64,000 nucleotides of DNA from Providencia rettgeri (GCF_041075285.1 NZ_CP163512.1:4092001-4156000), one strand, 5' to 3'. Shown: positions 1 through 11,400, counted from the stretch's first letter. Translations and numbers: made by a program. Notes: generated by a model not told the origin, from the letters alone.

Positions 1-1040
1 TTGGTTTTAATGATTTCCATCCACTGGTGGTTGGCTTCATTTAGTTTGAGCTTGATTTTTTCATCTTCGTGGGTTTTTTGATCAACATAATGGTTAAAAT
101 GAATATCATTAATAAAGTTTAATTCACTTTTTTTCTGTTCAAATGAATAATAAAGTGCTGATTTTTCATAATTAAAATTATTGGCTCTCAACATGTTTTT
201 GTAAGAACGAAAACGAATATGCAAGCATAAAAAAATAAGACCAGCATAATAAGTAAGTAAGAGTAGCGAATAAAAACCGAGCATGGCACAAATGCAAATT
301 GTGAATAAAATGGCAAGGCCGATATCGTAGATAATTTGTGGTCTAATTTCCCATACTTGCAAAATAGACGCTTCAGCAGTTCTGATTTTGATAGCGGCGC
401 TTTTACAATTTGTCTGTCTAAGAAGATTAACAAAATAGCGATTAAAAATACCAATATTTAGCTTAATGGTTTGTAGGTTTTTTTCATGGATAATATGTTT
501 AATAAAAAACTCTAGACCAACAACAAATAAAAATATAATACTAATATAAAGCAATGATGCGATTGACTCACTATAAACTAACCTCGAATTAAATAAATTC
601 GAATAAAGAGGTAATAGTAAAGCAAAAATCACTAAAGGAAGAGAGAATAGCGTTGATTTTGGTGTCAGATTGATTAGTGAACGATAAATTTTTTCTTGAT
701 TTAATGTTTTTGCACAAGCTAAAAAATAAAAAAGACGTTTACTTTTAAGTAATGATTCTGTGATTTTTTGGTTTGTTGTGAGATTGAAAAATTTACCATC
801 TTTATTTTTAATAATAATGTATTCATCATCATGAATTTCCATGATAAACAAGAGTGGCATGGTTGTTGTGTTATCATAAATAACTTCTGAATATTGGTAA
901 GTGAAAAACTGATTAACAATAAACTCATTGATATTATTTAAAACATATTTAGGATCGTAAGAGGAGGAAGGGGGCGAAAATGGCTCCCCTAATGCATTGA
1001 AATAATTAGTTATTGTTTGGTGGAAACTAGTTGGCTTCAT
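1..1040 (-). CDS. Type 1 secretion ABC exporter, SiiF/LapB-like (3' end outside window)
   Basis: Inner-membrane ATP-driven exporter for the neighbouring adhesin. The minus strand is open from an ATG at 1040 to the window edge (346 codons seen, no stop). The first ~125 residues form a small alpha/beta domain in the place of the C39 peptidase domain of peptidase-type exporters. I see no catalytic Cys near the start, as in the degenerate C39-like domains of LapB-type exporters that do not cleave their substrate. Hydrophobic segments follow at about residues 133-155, 165-190 and 240-285, fitting the first half of an ABC membrane domain; the nucleotide-binding domain must lie beyond the window. 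The start overlaps the previous gene by 14 nt, so translation is probably coupled. Assignment rests on architecture and on the adjacent adaptor, TolC and adhesin genes. Confidence 0.8.
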   Translation of the reverse strand, partial: MKPTSFHQTITNYFNALGEPFSPPSSSYDPKYVLNNINEFIVNQFFTYQYSEVIYDNTTTMPLLFIMEIHDDEYIIIKNKDGKFFNLTTNQKITESLLKSKRLFYFLACAKTLNQEKIYRSLINLTPKSTLFSLPLVIFALLLPLYSNLFNSRLVYSESIASLLYISIIFLFVVGLEFFIKHIIHEKNLQTIKLNIGIFNRYFVNLLRQTNCKSAAIKIRTAEASILQVWEIRPQIIYDIGLAILFTICICAMLGFYSLLLLTYYAGLIFLCLHIRFRSYKNMLRANNFNYEKSALYYSFEQKKSELNFINDIHFNHYVDQKTHEDEKIKLKLNEANHQWMEIIKT

Positions 1041-1473
1041 CTTTTTTACTCTTAAAGAAACATGTATTGATATTTATTTTATCTTCAACGGGTTTTTTAG
1101 CATCAATAACTATTTGTGGGATGTTGCGTTTGATTAGTACCGTATTATAAATAGTGTAGGTCATTGCTGCATCTAAGGTGATATTATTCCCATAGCTACA
1201 AGATAGCTCTATTGTGTTTATTTTATCTTGTTTTAATTCTTTCATGATTTCATTATTTAAAACGAGCGATTGTGTAATGTTACTCGATATTGTATTTTCA
1301 TTATCAGCGATAGACTGATTTTTAACTCCCTCGAGGATAGCCTTATTTTTATTTTTTTCCATTTCCATAGTGGTGGATAACACGTTTGCTAATAAGACGG
1401 ACATTAATAACACCATGACAGCAACGGATGCAGATAGTGCAGAAACAAAACCCAACATAAACTCACCATACAT
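1027..1473 (-). CDS. Unrecognised single-TM protein inside the type 1 secretion operon
   Basis: I do not recognise this 148-residue protein. It has one strongly hydrophobic segment at about residues 7-30 (FVSALSASVAVMVLLMSVLL), a charged helical stretch (residues 37-90) and a basic tail (KSKKDEAN). Its start overlaps the HlyD-like gene by 11 nt and its stop overlaps the exporter gene by 14 nt, so it is embedded in the operon and should be made with the secretion machinery. The Salmonella sii operon has no gene at this position between siiD and siiF other than the adhesin. It could be a second stator-like or exporter-assembly subunit, but that is only inference from location and topology. Confidence 0.75.
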   Translation of the reverse strand: MYGEFMLGFVSALSASVAVMVLLMSVLLANVLSTTMEMEKNKNKAILEGVKNQSIADNENTISSNITQSLVLNNEIMKELKQDKINTIELSCSYGNNITLDAAMTYTIYNTVLIKRNIPQIVIDAKKPVEDKININTCFFKSKKDEAN

Positions 1474-2713
1474 TAAATGTGATATTATCGCTGATAAGAG
1501 CGGTAAGGTAATTTAAAACCGATATTTTCTTACTTGAAATATAAACCATTACAGGTAATCCATCGTGTTCAGGTAATAGCACAGTTCCTTGTTCTGGTGT
1601 GATTTGTACTGAATAAAAACGATCTTGACCTATTTTCTCTTTATCTATGAAAGAATCAGCACTGATTTGAGTGACACTTCCTCGAATCACTTTTTTAAAC
1701 CCTGGCGATGTGACGACAATTTTTACTGGCAATTTAAGGGTGATAAATGGCCGATACTTAGCCAGTATTTTAGCGTTAATAACTCGAGTATCTTGGTGTT
1801 TTTTTAGTACCATAACGAGATCAGAAGCTTCAACGTAAGAGCCTTTTTCGAGATCTTTTTCAATACTGAGTACTACAGCGTCAGTGGGTGAAAGCACACT
1901 GTTTGCTCGAATTTTATTTCTCAGTAATTCGGCTTGGCCTGTATTTTCTAGCAGCTCTTTTTTTAATCGACTAAGCTGAGTTTCATTGTCCTGTATTTCA
2001 CTAATTAACTGAGTAGTAAACTTTTTCTCAGATAAAGCCATTTGTCTTAATAAACTTTGTGCATTTAAATCCCCAGTCGTTATTAACGCAACCGTTCTAC
2101 TAATATCTGTATTATTATTGAGCTTTTCAATTTCTGGTGCGCCAGCGGATGAAAGTAAAGAACCTTTTCTTTTTAAGATTTTGAGCTGGTTTTGTAATTC
2201 AACAAGCTCTTTTGTTTGTGCTGTATATTGTTCTGTTAAATTATAGGTCTCCATTTTTAGTAACATGTATTCAGAAAGTTGTTTGTAAGCACTCAATATT
2301 TTACTTTTTGGGTTTTTCGCGATAGAAGAGAACTCATCTTCATTTGTGATTTTACCCTCTAAAATGTGATTAAGGAGCACCTTATTTTCCACTAATTCAT
2401 CAATGCGTTCATTGGCGAAACTGACTAAATGAGAGAGTGTTTTTTCCTGATGAAATACATCTAAATTAGTATACGAAAATAAAACTTGGTCTTTTTCTAT
2501 TGAGTCACCAGCCTTTAAATTAAACATATTTATAAAGCCAGATGTTGGGCTGACGATTTCTAAACGATTAGATACACCAGAAATGATCCCTTCACCAGGA
2601 GAGGATATTTCAATTTCTGCAAGTGTAATATATGTAAAAAAGAAGAAAGAAAGACCAATCAGTATTTTAATTTTTTTTGGTATCAGACTTAGCTTATTAA
2701 GATGATGTTTCAA
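1463..2713 (-). CDS. HlyD-family periplasmic adaptor of type 1 secretion (SiiD-like)
   Basis: Membrane-fusion protein linking the ABC exporter to the TolC-like outer-membrane channel. It has 416 residues, near the family norm. A short cytoplasmic N-terminus precedes one membrane segment at about residues 17-34. The next part (IVSPTSGFINMFNLKAGDSIEKDQVL, read in two pieces) is the typical lipoyl/barrel-sandwich half-motif with the G-D-x-V/I-x-K-x-x-x-L pattern. A long alpha-helical hairpin spans about 90-265, then the second lipoyl half (ANSVLSPTDAVV, SIEKDLEKGSYVE) and a beta-barrel C-terminus. The gene overlaps the TolC-like gene by 17 nt upstream and the small TM gene by 11 nt downstream. 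Known for the family: the adaptor contacts both membranes' components during one-step export. Confidence 0.9.
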   Translation of the reverse strand: MKHHLNKLSLIPKKIKILIGLSFFFFTYITLAEIEISSPGEGIISGVSNRLEIVSPTSGFINMFNLKAGDSIEKDQVLFSYTNLDVFHQEKTLSHLVSFANERIDELVENKVLLNHILEGKITNEDEFSSIAKNPKSKILSAYKQLSEYMLLKMETYNLTEQYTAQTKELVELQNQLKILKRKGSLLSSAGAPEIEKLNNNTDISRTVALITTGDLNAQSLLRQMALSEKKFTTQLISEIQDNETQLSRLKKELLENTGQAELLRNKIRANSVLSPTDAVVLSIEKDLEKGSYVEASDLVMVLKKHQDTRVINAKILAKYRPFITLKLPVKIVVTSPGFKKVIRGSVTQISADSFIDKEKIGQDRFYSVQITPEQGTVLLPEHDGLPVMVYISSKKISVLNYLTALISDNITFNVW

Positions 2714-3932
2714 TTTCTGCCAGCTTCCCAGTTAATTGTACATATTCCATTTTGTTCTTCATATCTGAAATTATTAGCTCTGCAATACGCCTTTCAATTG
2801 TTAACATATCAAAGAGTGTATTTACCATTTCATAAAAAGAAGATTGTGATATTTCATATTCACGTTCTTGGCTTATAATAATCGCTCTCATGGTGTCTAA
2901 TTGTGCTTGTAAGCTAGTTAGCTCAGTTTCATTCGATAATGAAATAAACTTCAGGTTTTTAATTCTAGCGGTAGTTTCTTTATACTTATAATCAGCTTTA
3001 CCTTTTGTAGCCTCATACATTTTGAGTTGGGCAATTTTTGATAATTTTTTATCTAAGTCAAATACATTAACTTTGACTTCTACACCAGCATAGGATTCGT
3101 TATGGTTCCTTTGTTTATCGAGATATCTTTCTTCAGCAATTAAACTTATATTAAATAAAGAGTCTTGTTGTTTTGCATTTTCCTTAAGAGCATCAGCTTG
3201 CATACGCAGTATATTGAAATCTATGTTTTGTTCAGTATGTTGATTGTCAATATATGTTGAATTGAGCTGCTTAATTAGCTTATTCGGAACTTGAACACCG
3301 CCTTCAGGGAAGGGGATCCCCGAGGCTAACTCAATATTTGACTTATATTGCTCTATTTCTGTTTTGATATTTTTCTGTTCTGTTTCAATTCGCTGCATTA
3401 ATAATGTGGCTTGTTCAACATCACTTAATTTTGCGATCCCGCTTTGATATCGACGATTAATTGAAGAAAAAATAGTCTGTGCCTTGTGATTTAAGTCATC
3501 TGTCGTCTTCGTTAATTCATTAAGGTGGTGAATGCCAATTAGATTATTCGTAATCGTGATATACAGATCTTCTTTTTCTTTGGTTAAGGCAAGTTCTGTA
3601 GCTTTAAGTTTTAAGTCTTTTTCGTTAAAACGATGGTTTAACGTACTATCATAAATCAAAGCAGTTGCAGTCAATTGGTTGTTGATTGCATCTCCTTGTC
3701 TTTTCGCTTTGGCGGTTGCGGTTAACTTTGGTAGATAAAAATATTCAGTCTGTTTTGCTCGATATGCTTCTGCCTCAAGTTCTAACTTTTTGATTTTAAT
3801 AGGGGTTGAATTGTCCATGACTCGATTGATAAATGAATTAAAGTTCTCTTTCTGTTCATCAGTTTGTGCAATGGCAAAATGAATACTGAATAAGGCGATA
3901 GATAGCCCTAATAGCGTTTTTTTAGTGAGCAT
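2697..3932 (-). CDS. TolC-family outer-membrane channel (SiiC-like)
   Basis: Dedicated outer-membrane efflux channel. The 411-residue product has a signal peptide of about 22 residues (LLGLSIALFSIHFAIA, then QTDEQ). The mature part is rich in long amphipathic helices with a TolC-type internal repeat: the motif Y-Q-S-G-I-A-K-L-S-D-V (residues ~167-177) is the conserved outer-membrane efflux protein signature. It sits 3 bp after the MotA-like gene and overlaps the adaptor gene. Having its own channel means the locus does not depend on the housekeeping tolC, as in SPI-4 where siiC plays this role. Confidence 0.88.
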   Translation of the reverse strand: MLTKKTLLGLSIALFSIHFAIAQTDEQKENFNSFINRVMDNSTPIKIKKLELEAEAYRAKQTEYFYLPKLTATAKAKRQGDAINNQLTATALIYDSTLNHRFNEKDLKLKATELALTKEKEDLYITITNNLIGIHHLNELTKTTDDLNHKAQTIFSSINRRYQSGIAKLSDVEQATLLMQRIETEQKNIKTEIEQYKSNIELASGIPFPEGGVQVPNKLIKQLNSTYIDNQHTEQNIDFNILRMQADALKENAKQQDSLFNISLIAEERYLDKQRNHNESYAGVEVKVNVFDLDKKLSKIAQLKMYEATKGKADYKYKETTARIKNLKFISLSNETELTSLQAQLDTMRAIIISQEREYEISQSSFYEMVNTLFDMLTIERRIAELIISDMKNKMEYVQLTGKLAEIETSS

Positions 3933-3935
3933 GGG

Positions 3936-4781
3936 TTACTCCATCGATAATAATGTTAATAGTTTTTTTCTATTTTCCAATGACTTGGCTTGCAACCATT
4001 GGGTTGTATGACTAATTTCTAAAATACCTGCTGCCAATTGTTCATTTTCATGTGTGCGGTTTTTTTGTTCTTCTAGCAAATCATCTTTGAGGGCATTTAA
4101 AACATTCAGTTGTTGCTGTGCTACAGCAGATAACGAGGACAAACTGTTGTCTATATTGCTTGCCAGTTGACTGTTTTCAGGAATGGAAACGAGTTTTTTG
4201 GCGATATTGATATTCACATCTTGGAGAGTACATAATGTTTCTTTAATTTGATTAAGCTCATTTGCATAACCCATAACATCTTGCTTTTTTATGGTATCTT
4301 TTTCTTTTGCTTCTTTTTGATAAAAGAAATAAAAGAAGTTCAAGCTAACTAATAATAAAACAGAGATAGAAACACCAAGAATTGAGGTTAAAAATGCAAA
4401 CGACATTGAATTTAGAGCCATTGAAATAGATGAAATCATCGCTGTCATTTTTTCTGCAACATCCCCATCCCCAGCAAGAGATGCTGAAATTGCGGTGATC
4501 ATACCTGTTAGTCCAATAAAAGTACCAATTAGCCCTAATGAAACCGTAACGGAAGCAGAGAGCTTAGTTTGGCTTGCAAGAAAAATATAATGGCGATGGG
4601 TATTTTTTTTAAAAAGCTTATGGCAAACAAAGATAATCAATGGATAAATATAAATACCAATCATGGCATAACTAATTTCCGGTGCCAGTAAAATACATTG
4701 CTGAACCATCTCTTTAATGCCTTGAAATAAAAAGCAAGAGAGAAATGTTATTACATAAAAAAACAATCCAATATAGTACAT
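3936..4781 (-). CDS. MotA/TolQ/ExbB-type proton channel subunit (SiiB-like)
   Basis: Inner-membrane stator-like subunit of 281 residues. Hydrophobic segments lie at about 1-20, 35-55, 75-100 and 125-155. The MotA/TolQ/ExbB signature GLIGTFIGLTGMI is at residues 83-95, and the second channel helix (SFAFLTSILGVSISVLLL) at ~127-144. A cytoplasmic coiled tail follows (160-281). It is directly adjacent (no gap) to the MotB-like gene upstream and 3 bp from the TolC-like gene downstream. In Salmonella, SiiA and SiiB form a MotAB-like pair that uses the proton gradient to control release of the giant adhesin SiiE. The same role here is inferred from gene order and the channel motif. Confidence 0.87.
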   Translation of the reverse strand: MYYIGLFFYVITFLSCFLFQGIKEMVQQCILLAPEISYAMIGIYIYPLIIFVCHKLFKKNTHRHYIFLASQTKLSASVTVSLGLIGTFIGLTGMITAISASLAGDGDVAEKMTAMISSISMALNSMSFAFLTSILGVSISVLLLVSLNFFYFFYQKEAKEKDTIKKQDVMGYANELNQIKETLCTLQDVNINIAKKLVSIPENSQLASNIDNSLSSLSAVAQQQLNVLNALKDDLLEEQKNRTHENEQLAAGILEISHTTQWLQAKSLENRKKLLTLLSME

Positions 4782-5231
4782 TTAATTATAATCCCAATAG
4801 ATGCATGAGTTCCAATCTGGACAATATTCGTTCGTCCCTTTTTTCAGAACGATTTTTTTATTGCTATCCAGCTTTTTGATTAGCGATGATACATAAAGAA
4901 GGTTATAGGCATTCTTCTCTTGGTTATTAGAGATTTTTTCATCGGTATAACCATATAGTGTAATTCTACTGCTATTTTTAAATTCATTTGTTAATAAATC
5001 TATTTCACTTTCAGTAAAGTGAATACCTCCTTTGAAGTAAATGATTTTTTTTGATATATCTAGTTTGATGTTTTCGAACTTTAACTGACCATAATTGATA
5101 TAAGTATTGGCTGTTTTTAATCCACTGAAGATAAATACCATTGAGACTAATATGATGATACATAATGTACCACTTAATCCATCAACCATAGGCGCTAGCT
5201 CCTCGTCGGAGCCTTCATAGTCTTCTTCCAT
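4782..5231 (-). CDS. MotB/OmpA-like partner of the proton channel (SiiA-like)
   Basis: 149-residue protein, first gene of the leftward secretion operon. A short acidic N-terminus leads to APMVDGLSGTLCIIILVSMV: an Asp (residue 17) at the membrane entry of a single TM helix, the arrangement of the proton-carrying Asp in MotB, ExbD, TolR and SiiA. The periplasmic part (about 50-149) contains RITLYGYTDEKISNNQEKNA, which resembles the OmpA/MotB peptidoglycan-binding motif (x-G-x-T-D...N..L). It is shorter than Salmonella SiiA. The stop is immediately followed by the start of the MotA-like gene. The assigned role (energising or gating adhesin release) follows the SPI-4 model. Confidence 0.82.
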   Translation of the reverse strand: MEEDYEGSDEELAPMVDGLSGTLCIIILVSMVFIFSGLKTANTYINYGQLKFENIKLDISKKIIYFKGGIHFTESEIDLLTNEFKNSSRITLYGYTDEKISNNQEKNAYNLLYVSSLIKKLDSNKKIVLKKGTNEYCPDWNSCIYWDYN

Positions 5232-5499
5232 TTGTATTGTTAGCTCATTTTTAAAAATAAATTTGTATTGTTAGATTGATAAAATTAATACTAGGTATTC
5301 GTTCGGTTTTATTTATAGGTATATTATAGAGGTTATTATGTATCGCTCATTAGAATATGAGCTCAATATTTAGGAGTATTAGCTCATAGTTGATGGTTGA
5401 GCCGATAATTTTTTTCAGGATAGATATAATGCAGTCATGAAGTATATTATTTATATTTTAAATTTAATCTTTCAAATAACGCAATAAAGAAATAAAGAT
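5232..5499. promoter_or_regulatory. Divergent control region between the secretion operon and the adhesin
   Basis: 268 bp, very AT-rich, separating two divergent transcription units. On the plus strand a TATAAT hexamer is at 5425-5430, about 70 bp before the adhesin start, but no convincing -35 element is found 16-18 bp upstream. Inverted repeats that could be operators: AATAC-TAG-GTATT at 5287-5299 and GCTCAT...ATGAGC at 5345-5362, with another GCTCAT at 5382-5387. The adhesin start codon has only a weak purine-rich ribosome site (AAAGAAATAAAGAT). Confidence 0.45.
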
Positions 5500-8400
5500 A
5501 TGACGCAGCTAACTGAAACTAATAATATTATTATTAAAAACTATAAGGTTCAAGGATTAGACTTAATTATTACAAAGCCAAATGGGGAAATTGATAGGAT
5601 AACAAATGGCCTTGCAGATATTATCCTTGGTGAGATTACATTATCTACGGAAAAAGGTGTAACAATATCCCAAGATGAAGTTTTATCTTCAATCACCATG
5701 AATCTTGGAGCTGATGCGATTTATATTAAAGAGCAATTTACCAGTGAAATGGTTGATGTTACTGAAAAGGAACATAATGATGAAATTGAAGAAAAACAAT
5801 TAGGTGAAAAACTTGACGAATTAAACAAAAAGAACCAAGAGCTGGCAAAGGCGATACGTGAATTACAATCGACGAATGAAGAAAAAGAACAGCAGTTAAA
5901 TTCATCTATAACAAAACTAAATCAAGCAAAAAGCCAAATTAACCAGCAAAAAAAAGTAGATAAAATAGCAGAAGAAAATAATCATGCTAAGGTGTCTTCT
6001 CATGGGATGACTACACCAGTACCTGTAATATCGGCTTCAACAAATTCCACATCAGAAAATCCTAAAGCGAAGCCACTGACTTCTGCGCCTAAATCTCAAC
6101 TCTTTATCCAAGGTAAATTAAGTGAAGATTCAGATTCGGGGACGGCAGGGGATAATACTACTAATATCAATATGCCAATGTTTACCGGAATGGTGTCCTT
6201 AGATGCGAAAGCACATTTAGTGATTGCTGGCTCGCAATATGCTATTACGCCAAACCAAGAGGGGAACTGGTCGTTAACAATTCCTGCTGCTTTGCCAGAT
6301 GGTATTCATGAGTACCAATTGATTGCATCACGAGACGCTGATGATTCGGTGACTGTCCATGGACAAATAACGGTTGATAGCTCAATTGAGTTACCGTCAA
6401 TTAGCCTTGATATTCATTCAGATACAGGAACGGTGGGGGATAATATAACCAATCAGCCTCATCCCACTTTTACAGGAAAGGCTGAAATAGGTAGCACGGT
6501 CACTTTACAAATAGGAAGCCAATCTTTATCGACAATAGCGAGTCAACAAGGCCTATGGCGTATCGCCCTTGAGGATGCATTACCCGAAGGGCTATCCCAT
6601 TATCAAGTCACCGCCACCGACATTGCTGGCAACCATAAAACCGTGGATGGCACGGTGACAGTAAAAACGACGTTGCCGAGTGCTAAGGCACAATTAGCGG
6701 ACAGAAGCGGCTTTTTGACCAACGAGACTACCCCCACCTTAACGGGGCAGACCGATGCCAAGGCGACGGTGGTTGTGCGTGTGGCGGGGGAGCAGTACAG
6801 CACGACGGCGGATGACGCAGGGGATTGGTCGTTAGCCTTGACGCAGCCCCTTGCCGATGGTCATCACCTGATGAACGTGACGGTCACTGATATGGCAGGG
6901 AACTCGGCGGTATTGGCGCAAAGTTTGCTGATAGATACGGTGTTGCCGGCTAGTGAGGCTACGCTGTTAGCGAGTCGTGACAGCGGTGTGATAGGCGATA
7001 ATATCACTCAGCATCGCCAGCCGACCCTGACAGGGCAAACCAAGCCACAGGCCGACATTACCCTAGAGATGGCGGGTGCTACACACAATATTCGCAGTAA
7101 TGCCGATGGCGTGTGGCAATTTACCGTGCCGCAGGCATTACAAGACGGTGCTTACGACTATCAAGTCACGGTAAAAGATACGGCGGGGAATCAGTCAACA
7201 ACCCATGGGCGCGTGACAATTGATAGCCAAGTGAGCCATTTGTCGGTAGATCTTGATGCCGCCTCCGATACCGGAGAACAAGGGGATAGCATCACAAATC
7301 AGTTGCGCCCAACGTTTGTGGGACAGGCGGAAGCGGGCAGCACCCTAACCTTGATGGTTGGGGCACAGTCGGTTTCCACAACCGCCGATCGGCAAGGGGC
7401 ATGGCGGGTGACGGTCAATGACGCTTTACCCGAAGGGCTATCCCATTATCAAGTCACCGCCACCGACATTGCTGGTAACCATAAAACCGTGGATGGCACG
7501 GTGACAGTAAAAACGACGTTGCCGAGTGCTAAGGCACAATTAGCGGACAGAAGCGGCTTTTTGACCAACGAGACTACCCCCACCTTAACGGGGCAGACCG
7601 ATGCCAAGGCGACGGTGGTTGTGCGTGTGGCGGGGGAGCAGTATAGCACGACGGCGGATGACGCAGGGGATTGGTCGTTAGCCTTGACGCAGCCCCTTGC
7701 CGATGGTCATCACCTAATGAACGTGACGGTCACTGATATGGCAGGGAACTCGGCGGTATTGGCGCAAAGTTTGCTGATAGATACGGTGTTGCCGGCTAGT
7801 GAGGCTACGCTGTTAGCGAGTCGTGACAGCGGTGTGATAGGCGATAATATCACTCAGCATCGCCAGCCGACCCTGACAGGGCAAACCAAGCCACAGGCCG
7901 ACATTACCGTAGAGATGGCGGGTGCTACACACAATATTCGCAGTAATGCCGATGGTGTGTGGCAATTTACCGTGCCGCAGGCATTACAAGACGGTGATTA
8001 CGACTATCAAGTCACGGTGAAAGACACCGCAGGTAATGTTTCATCGAAAAAATGTCATTTTATTGTTGATTCAAAAGTGGCGCTAACTGCGGGTTTAGAT
8101 ATCGCTAGCCAAAGCGATACCATCCTTGACGGTGTTTCAACCCATCTAATTCGTCCACAAATTAGTGGTCAAGCAGATCCTGATAGTAAAATTACGGCTG
8201 AATTTAAAGGGACAACGAAAACTGTTTATGCAGATAAGAATGGCAAATGGTCACTAACGTTTGATATTAATGCGAATATTGGAAAAGACAACCAGTATAC
8301 TGTTACTGCACAAGATGTTGCTGGCAATATAGAAACGGTATCAACACATTTTAATTATTATCCATCTTTGACAGGTAGTTCAGATACCCCACTACCAACA

Positions 8401-11400
8401 CTGAACGTTGCTTTAGACTCGCTAAGTGATAGTGGGCAAGTCGGTGATTATATTACTAAAAATAAAGCCCCTAAATTTGTAGGCACAGCAACTAAAGGAA
8501 CGAAAATTAGTTTTGTGATAGATGGGAAAACCTATACAACAGCAGCGGATGCAAGTTCAGGGCAATGGGAAATTGTCGTAGAACCATTACCTGAAGGTAA
8601 TAATAATTATCAGGTTACAGCCACTAACCCTATCAGCGGCAAAAGTGTAGATGTGTTTGGCAGTGTTTTTATTGATGCTGTTGGTCCAAGTTCGACTGTT
8701 GAGCTAACGCCTGAAACGGACACGGGGGGAAAGGGTAACTTTATAACGACTCACCGCCAGCCCGTATTTACAGGACAAGGCGAAGCAAATTGTGAGGTCG
8801 TCCTCACCCTCAACAATCAGTCGGTTTCAACGAAAACCGATGAAAATGGTCGATGGTCTCTCTCTCTTAATAAAAGCTTACCTGGCAATTTTTCAGGGGA
8901 TTTTAACGTTTCCATCAAAGATATTGCAGATAATGTATTTGAACGAAATGGGAAGCTAGTGATTGATAATTCAATACCTAAATTATCAGAAATTGAGTTA
9001 GTAACACCTCATAGAACGAGTAGAAATTTTAAAGGGTTATCTATCAATGAACTAATGCCAAGTTTTAAAGGAAAAGCATCAGCGAATACAGAAATGAGTT
9101 TTTCATTTAATTTGAATTCTAAAAAATACAGTTTTCCTATTCGTGATATTGATAAAGAAGGTAATTGGTCATTCTCTCTTCCAAAAGGGCTGTTAGCAAA
9201 AAATAAGCGTTATATTATTGATGATGTGGCTGTTAAAGCGACCTCCATAACAGGTATAGAAGCAACACAGGTCTTTTCGAAAGGTATACAAGTACAAGAT
9301 TTAGTTTTTAACGTGACGAGTGAAGTCGCCGCAGAATCTAGTATGACGGGGGTAAATGATCCCTACTTAAGCGCATCAAAAGCACCTAAATTACAAGGGT
9401 CATTAACTGCAAATTATTATTATGATGAAGTTGTGGGCTATATCAGTATAGCTGGTCAGGAATATCGTTTAATGATTTCTGGTGATGGGAGACGAGAATG
9501 GAGTGTTCAATTACCGCAAGATATACAACTAATAGAGGGAAAAAACGCTTACACCTTGACCTTCAGAGATGCATATGGTTCTGAATTTAAGCATTCCTCT
9601 TATGTTCAAGTCACAGATTTCAACTATTGGCTAGATCCTGATACGGATACTGGTATTTTGGGTGATAATTATACGTATCATAAGCACCCTGTTTATAAAG
9701 GAACCGCGGAGTTCGGTGCTAAAATATCCGCTAGAGTCAATGATGAAATACACCAAATACCGGTAAATGAAAAGGGAGAGTGGCGTTTTGACGTGCCGAC
9801 TAAAGGAGATGGCGTTTATAACATCATTTTTACGCAAGATAATAATGGGGTTATTATAGGCAAACAAACCTTACATATTGATTCTTCTTCACCTATCTAT
9901 CATAGCTATTGGCTCCACTTAAATGACGTTCACTCAGAACAATCAAAAGTGGCAAAAATGAATGATCCGAAAATTTACTTTGTTTATCAGTCTGACGTGG
10001 ACCGCATTTGTGTTGACGTGAATGGGCAAGAATATAAATTTGGTACTCCCTATCGTAAGTTCAATGGCAAGTCGACAGAACTTGGCGGAAAAATTGATCT
10101 ACCAAATGGGGAACATCTCCTCAAAATAACCGCTTATAACAAAGCCGGTAATAAGCTTGTACATGAACAACAAGTGTATGTACTTGGCGGTGATCAAGGT
10201 AAAAACCCGCCTAAAATTGAGTTTGGTATTAACTCATTTCAAAAAATATCAGCCGAACAGGGTCAAATTGCTTTCAACAAGAATACGATAAAACTAGTAG
10301 GAACCACATCCGCAGCAAGCACGCTCGAAATAAAGGATCTTCATGGGAATGTATTGGGTCGTACTAAGGCTAATAATGAGGGGGAATGGGCGATTGCTTT
10401 GCCTGCCATGACCATCCCAGCAGATATTAAACAGGGAGAAAGCGTTATATTGTCGATTAGTGCCAAAGATTTGATTAATCGAGAAACCCAGTTCAATTTT
10501 AATTTAGTCTACGACAATACCCCTCCACTCATTACAGCGGAGCTTGATCATGTTATATGCTCAGGCAATCAAATTAATACAAATCAGCCGAAGTTCACAG
10601 GTAAAACGGATGAATACGCTGAAGTAATATTGAAAATTAATGGGCAAGAGTACTCGACAAACGCTGATTCAAAGGGTGACTGGTCGCTGACTATCCCTGA
10701 AAATCATCAATTAGATGAGGGTAAGTATGATTATCATATTGCCGCTAAAAACCTTCTTGGCATTATGAGCGAAAAAAATATCGAAGGAGCTATTATTGTA
10801 AAAACCGAGCCAACCATCATCGGTGGAATAGATGAAAGTTCGGATTCAGGTATTAAAGGGGATAATTTAACCCATGTGCAAACACCCAAAATAATCGGTA
10901 TTACAGAGCCTAATGCTAAAGTCCGCATTGTTTTTGATGATAACGTTGCAGACACGTATGAAACGTTATCTGATCCGCAAGGGAATTGGTCTATTGATGT
11001 GACATCAGCCCTTAATGAGGGAGAACATCACTATCTGATCATCGTGGATGATGTTATACAGCAAATTCATGGTGAAAAAAAAGGTTCACTTGTGATTGAT
11101 ACTATTGCTCCAAATAGTTTAATTGGTGGTGTAACTGATGATTCCTCTGTTGCTGTTAAAGATAATTTATTGACTCAAGTCACTACCCCAACATTTAGCG
11201 GTCGTAGTGAGCCATTTGCACGTATTCTCTTGGGAATTAGTGCAACGACTCATTCTGATCTACGTTCTGAAAGCATTATTGCGGACAAAAATGGAAATTG
11301 GAAATTTACGGTGCCGACAGCAAATGCATTACAAGATGGGGAATATCATTATTTTATATTATCGGAAGATGAGGCGGGTAACTGCGATATCAATTCAGTT

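Noticed and set aside
5338..5373. Short 11-codon leader ORF with GAGG before its ATG, upstream of the adhesin
   Set aside because: Could be a leader peptide, but no regulatory codon pattern or attenuator hairpin goes with it.
6603..7649. Two identical 66-codon minus-strand frames inside the adhesin
   Set aside because: Shadows of the duplicated coding repeat; their identity only reflects the 846-bp duplication.
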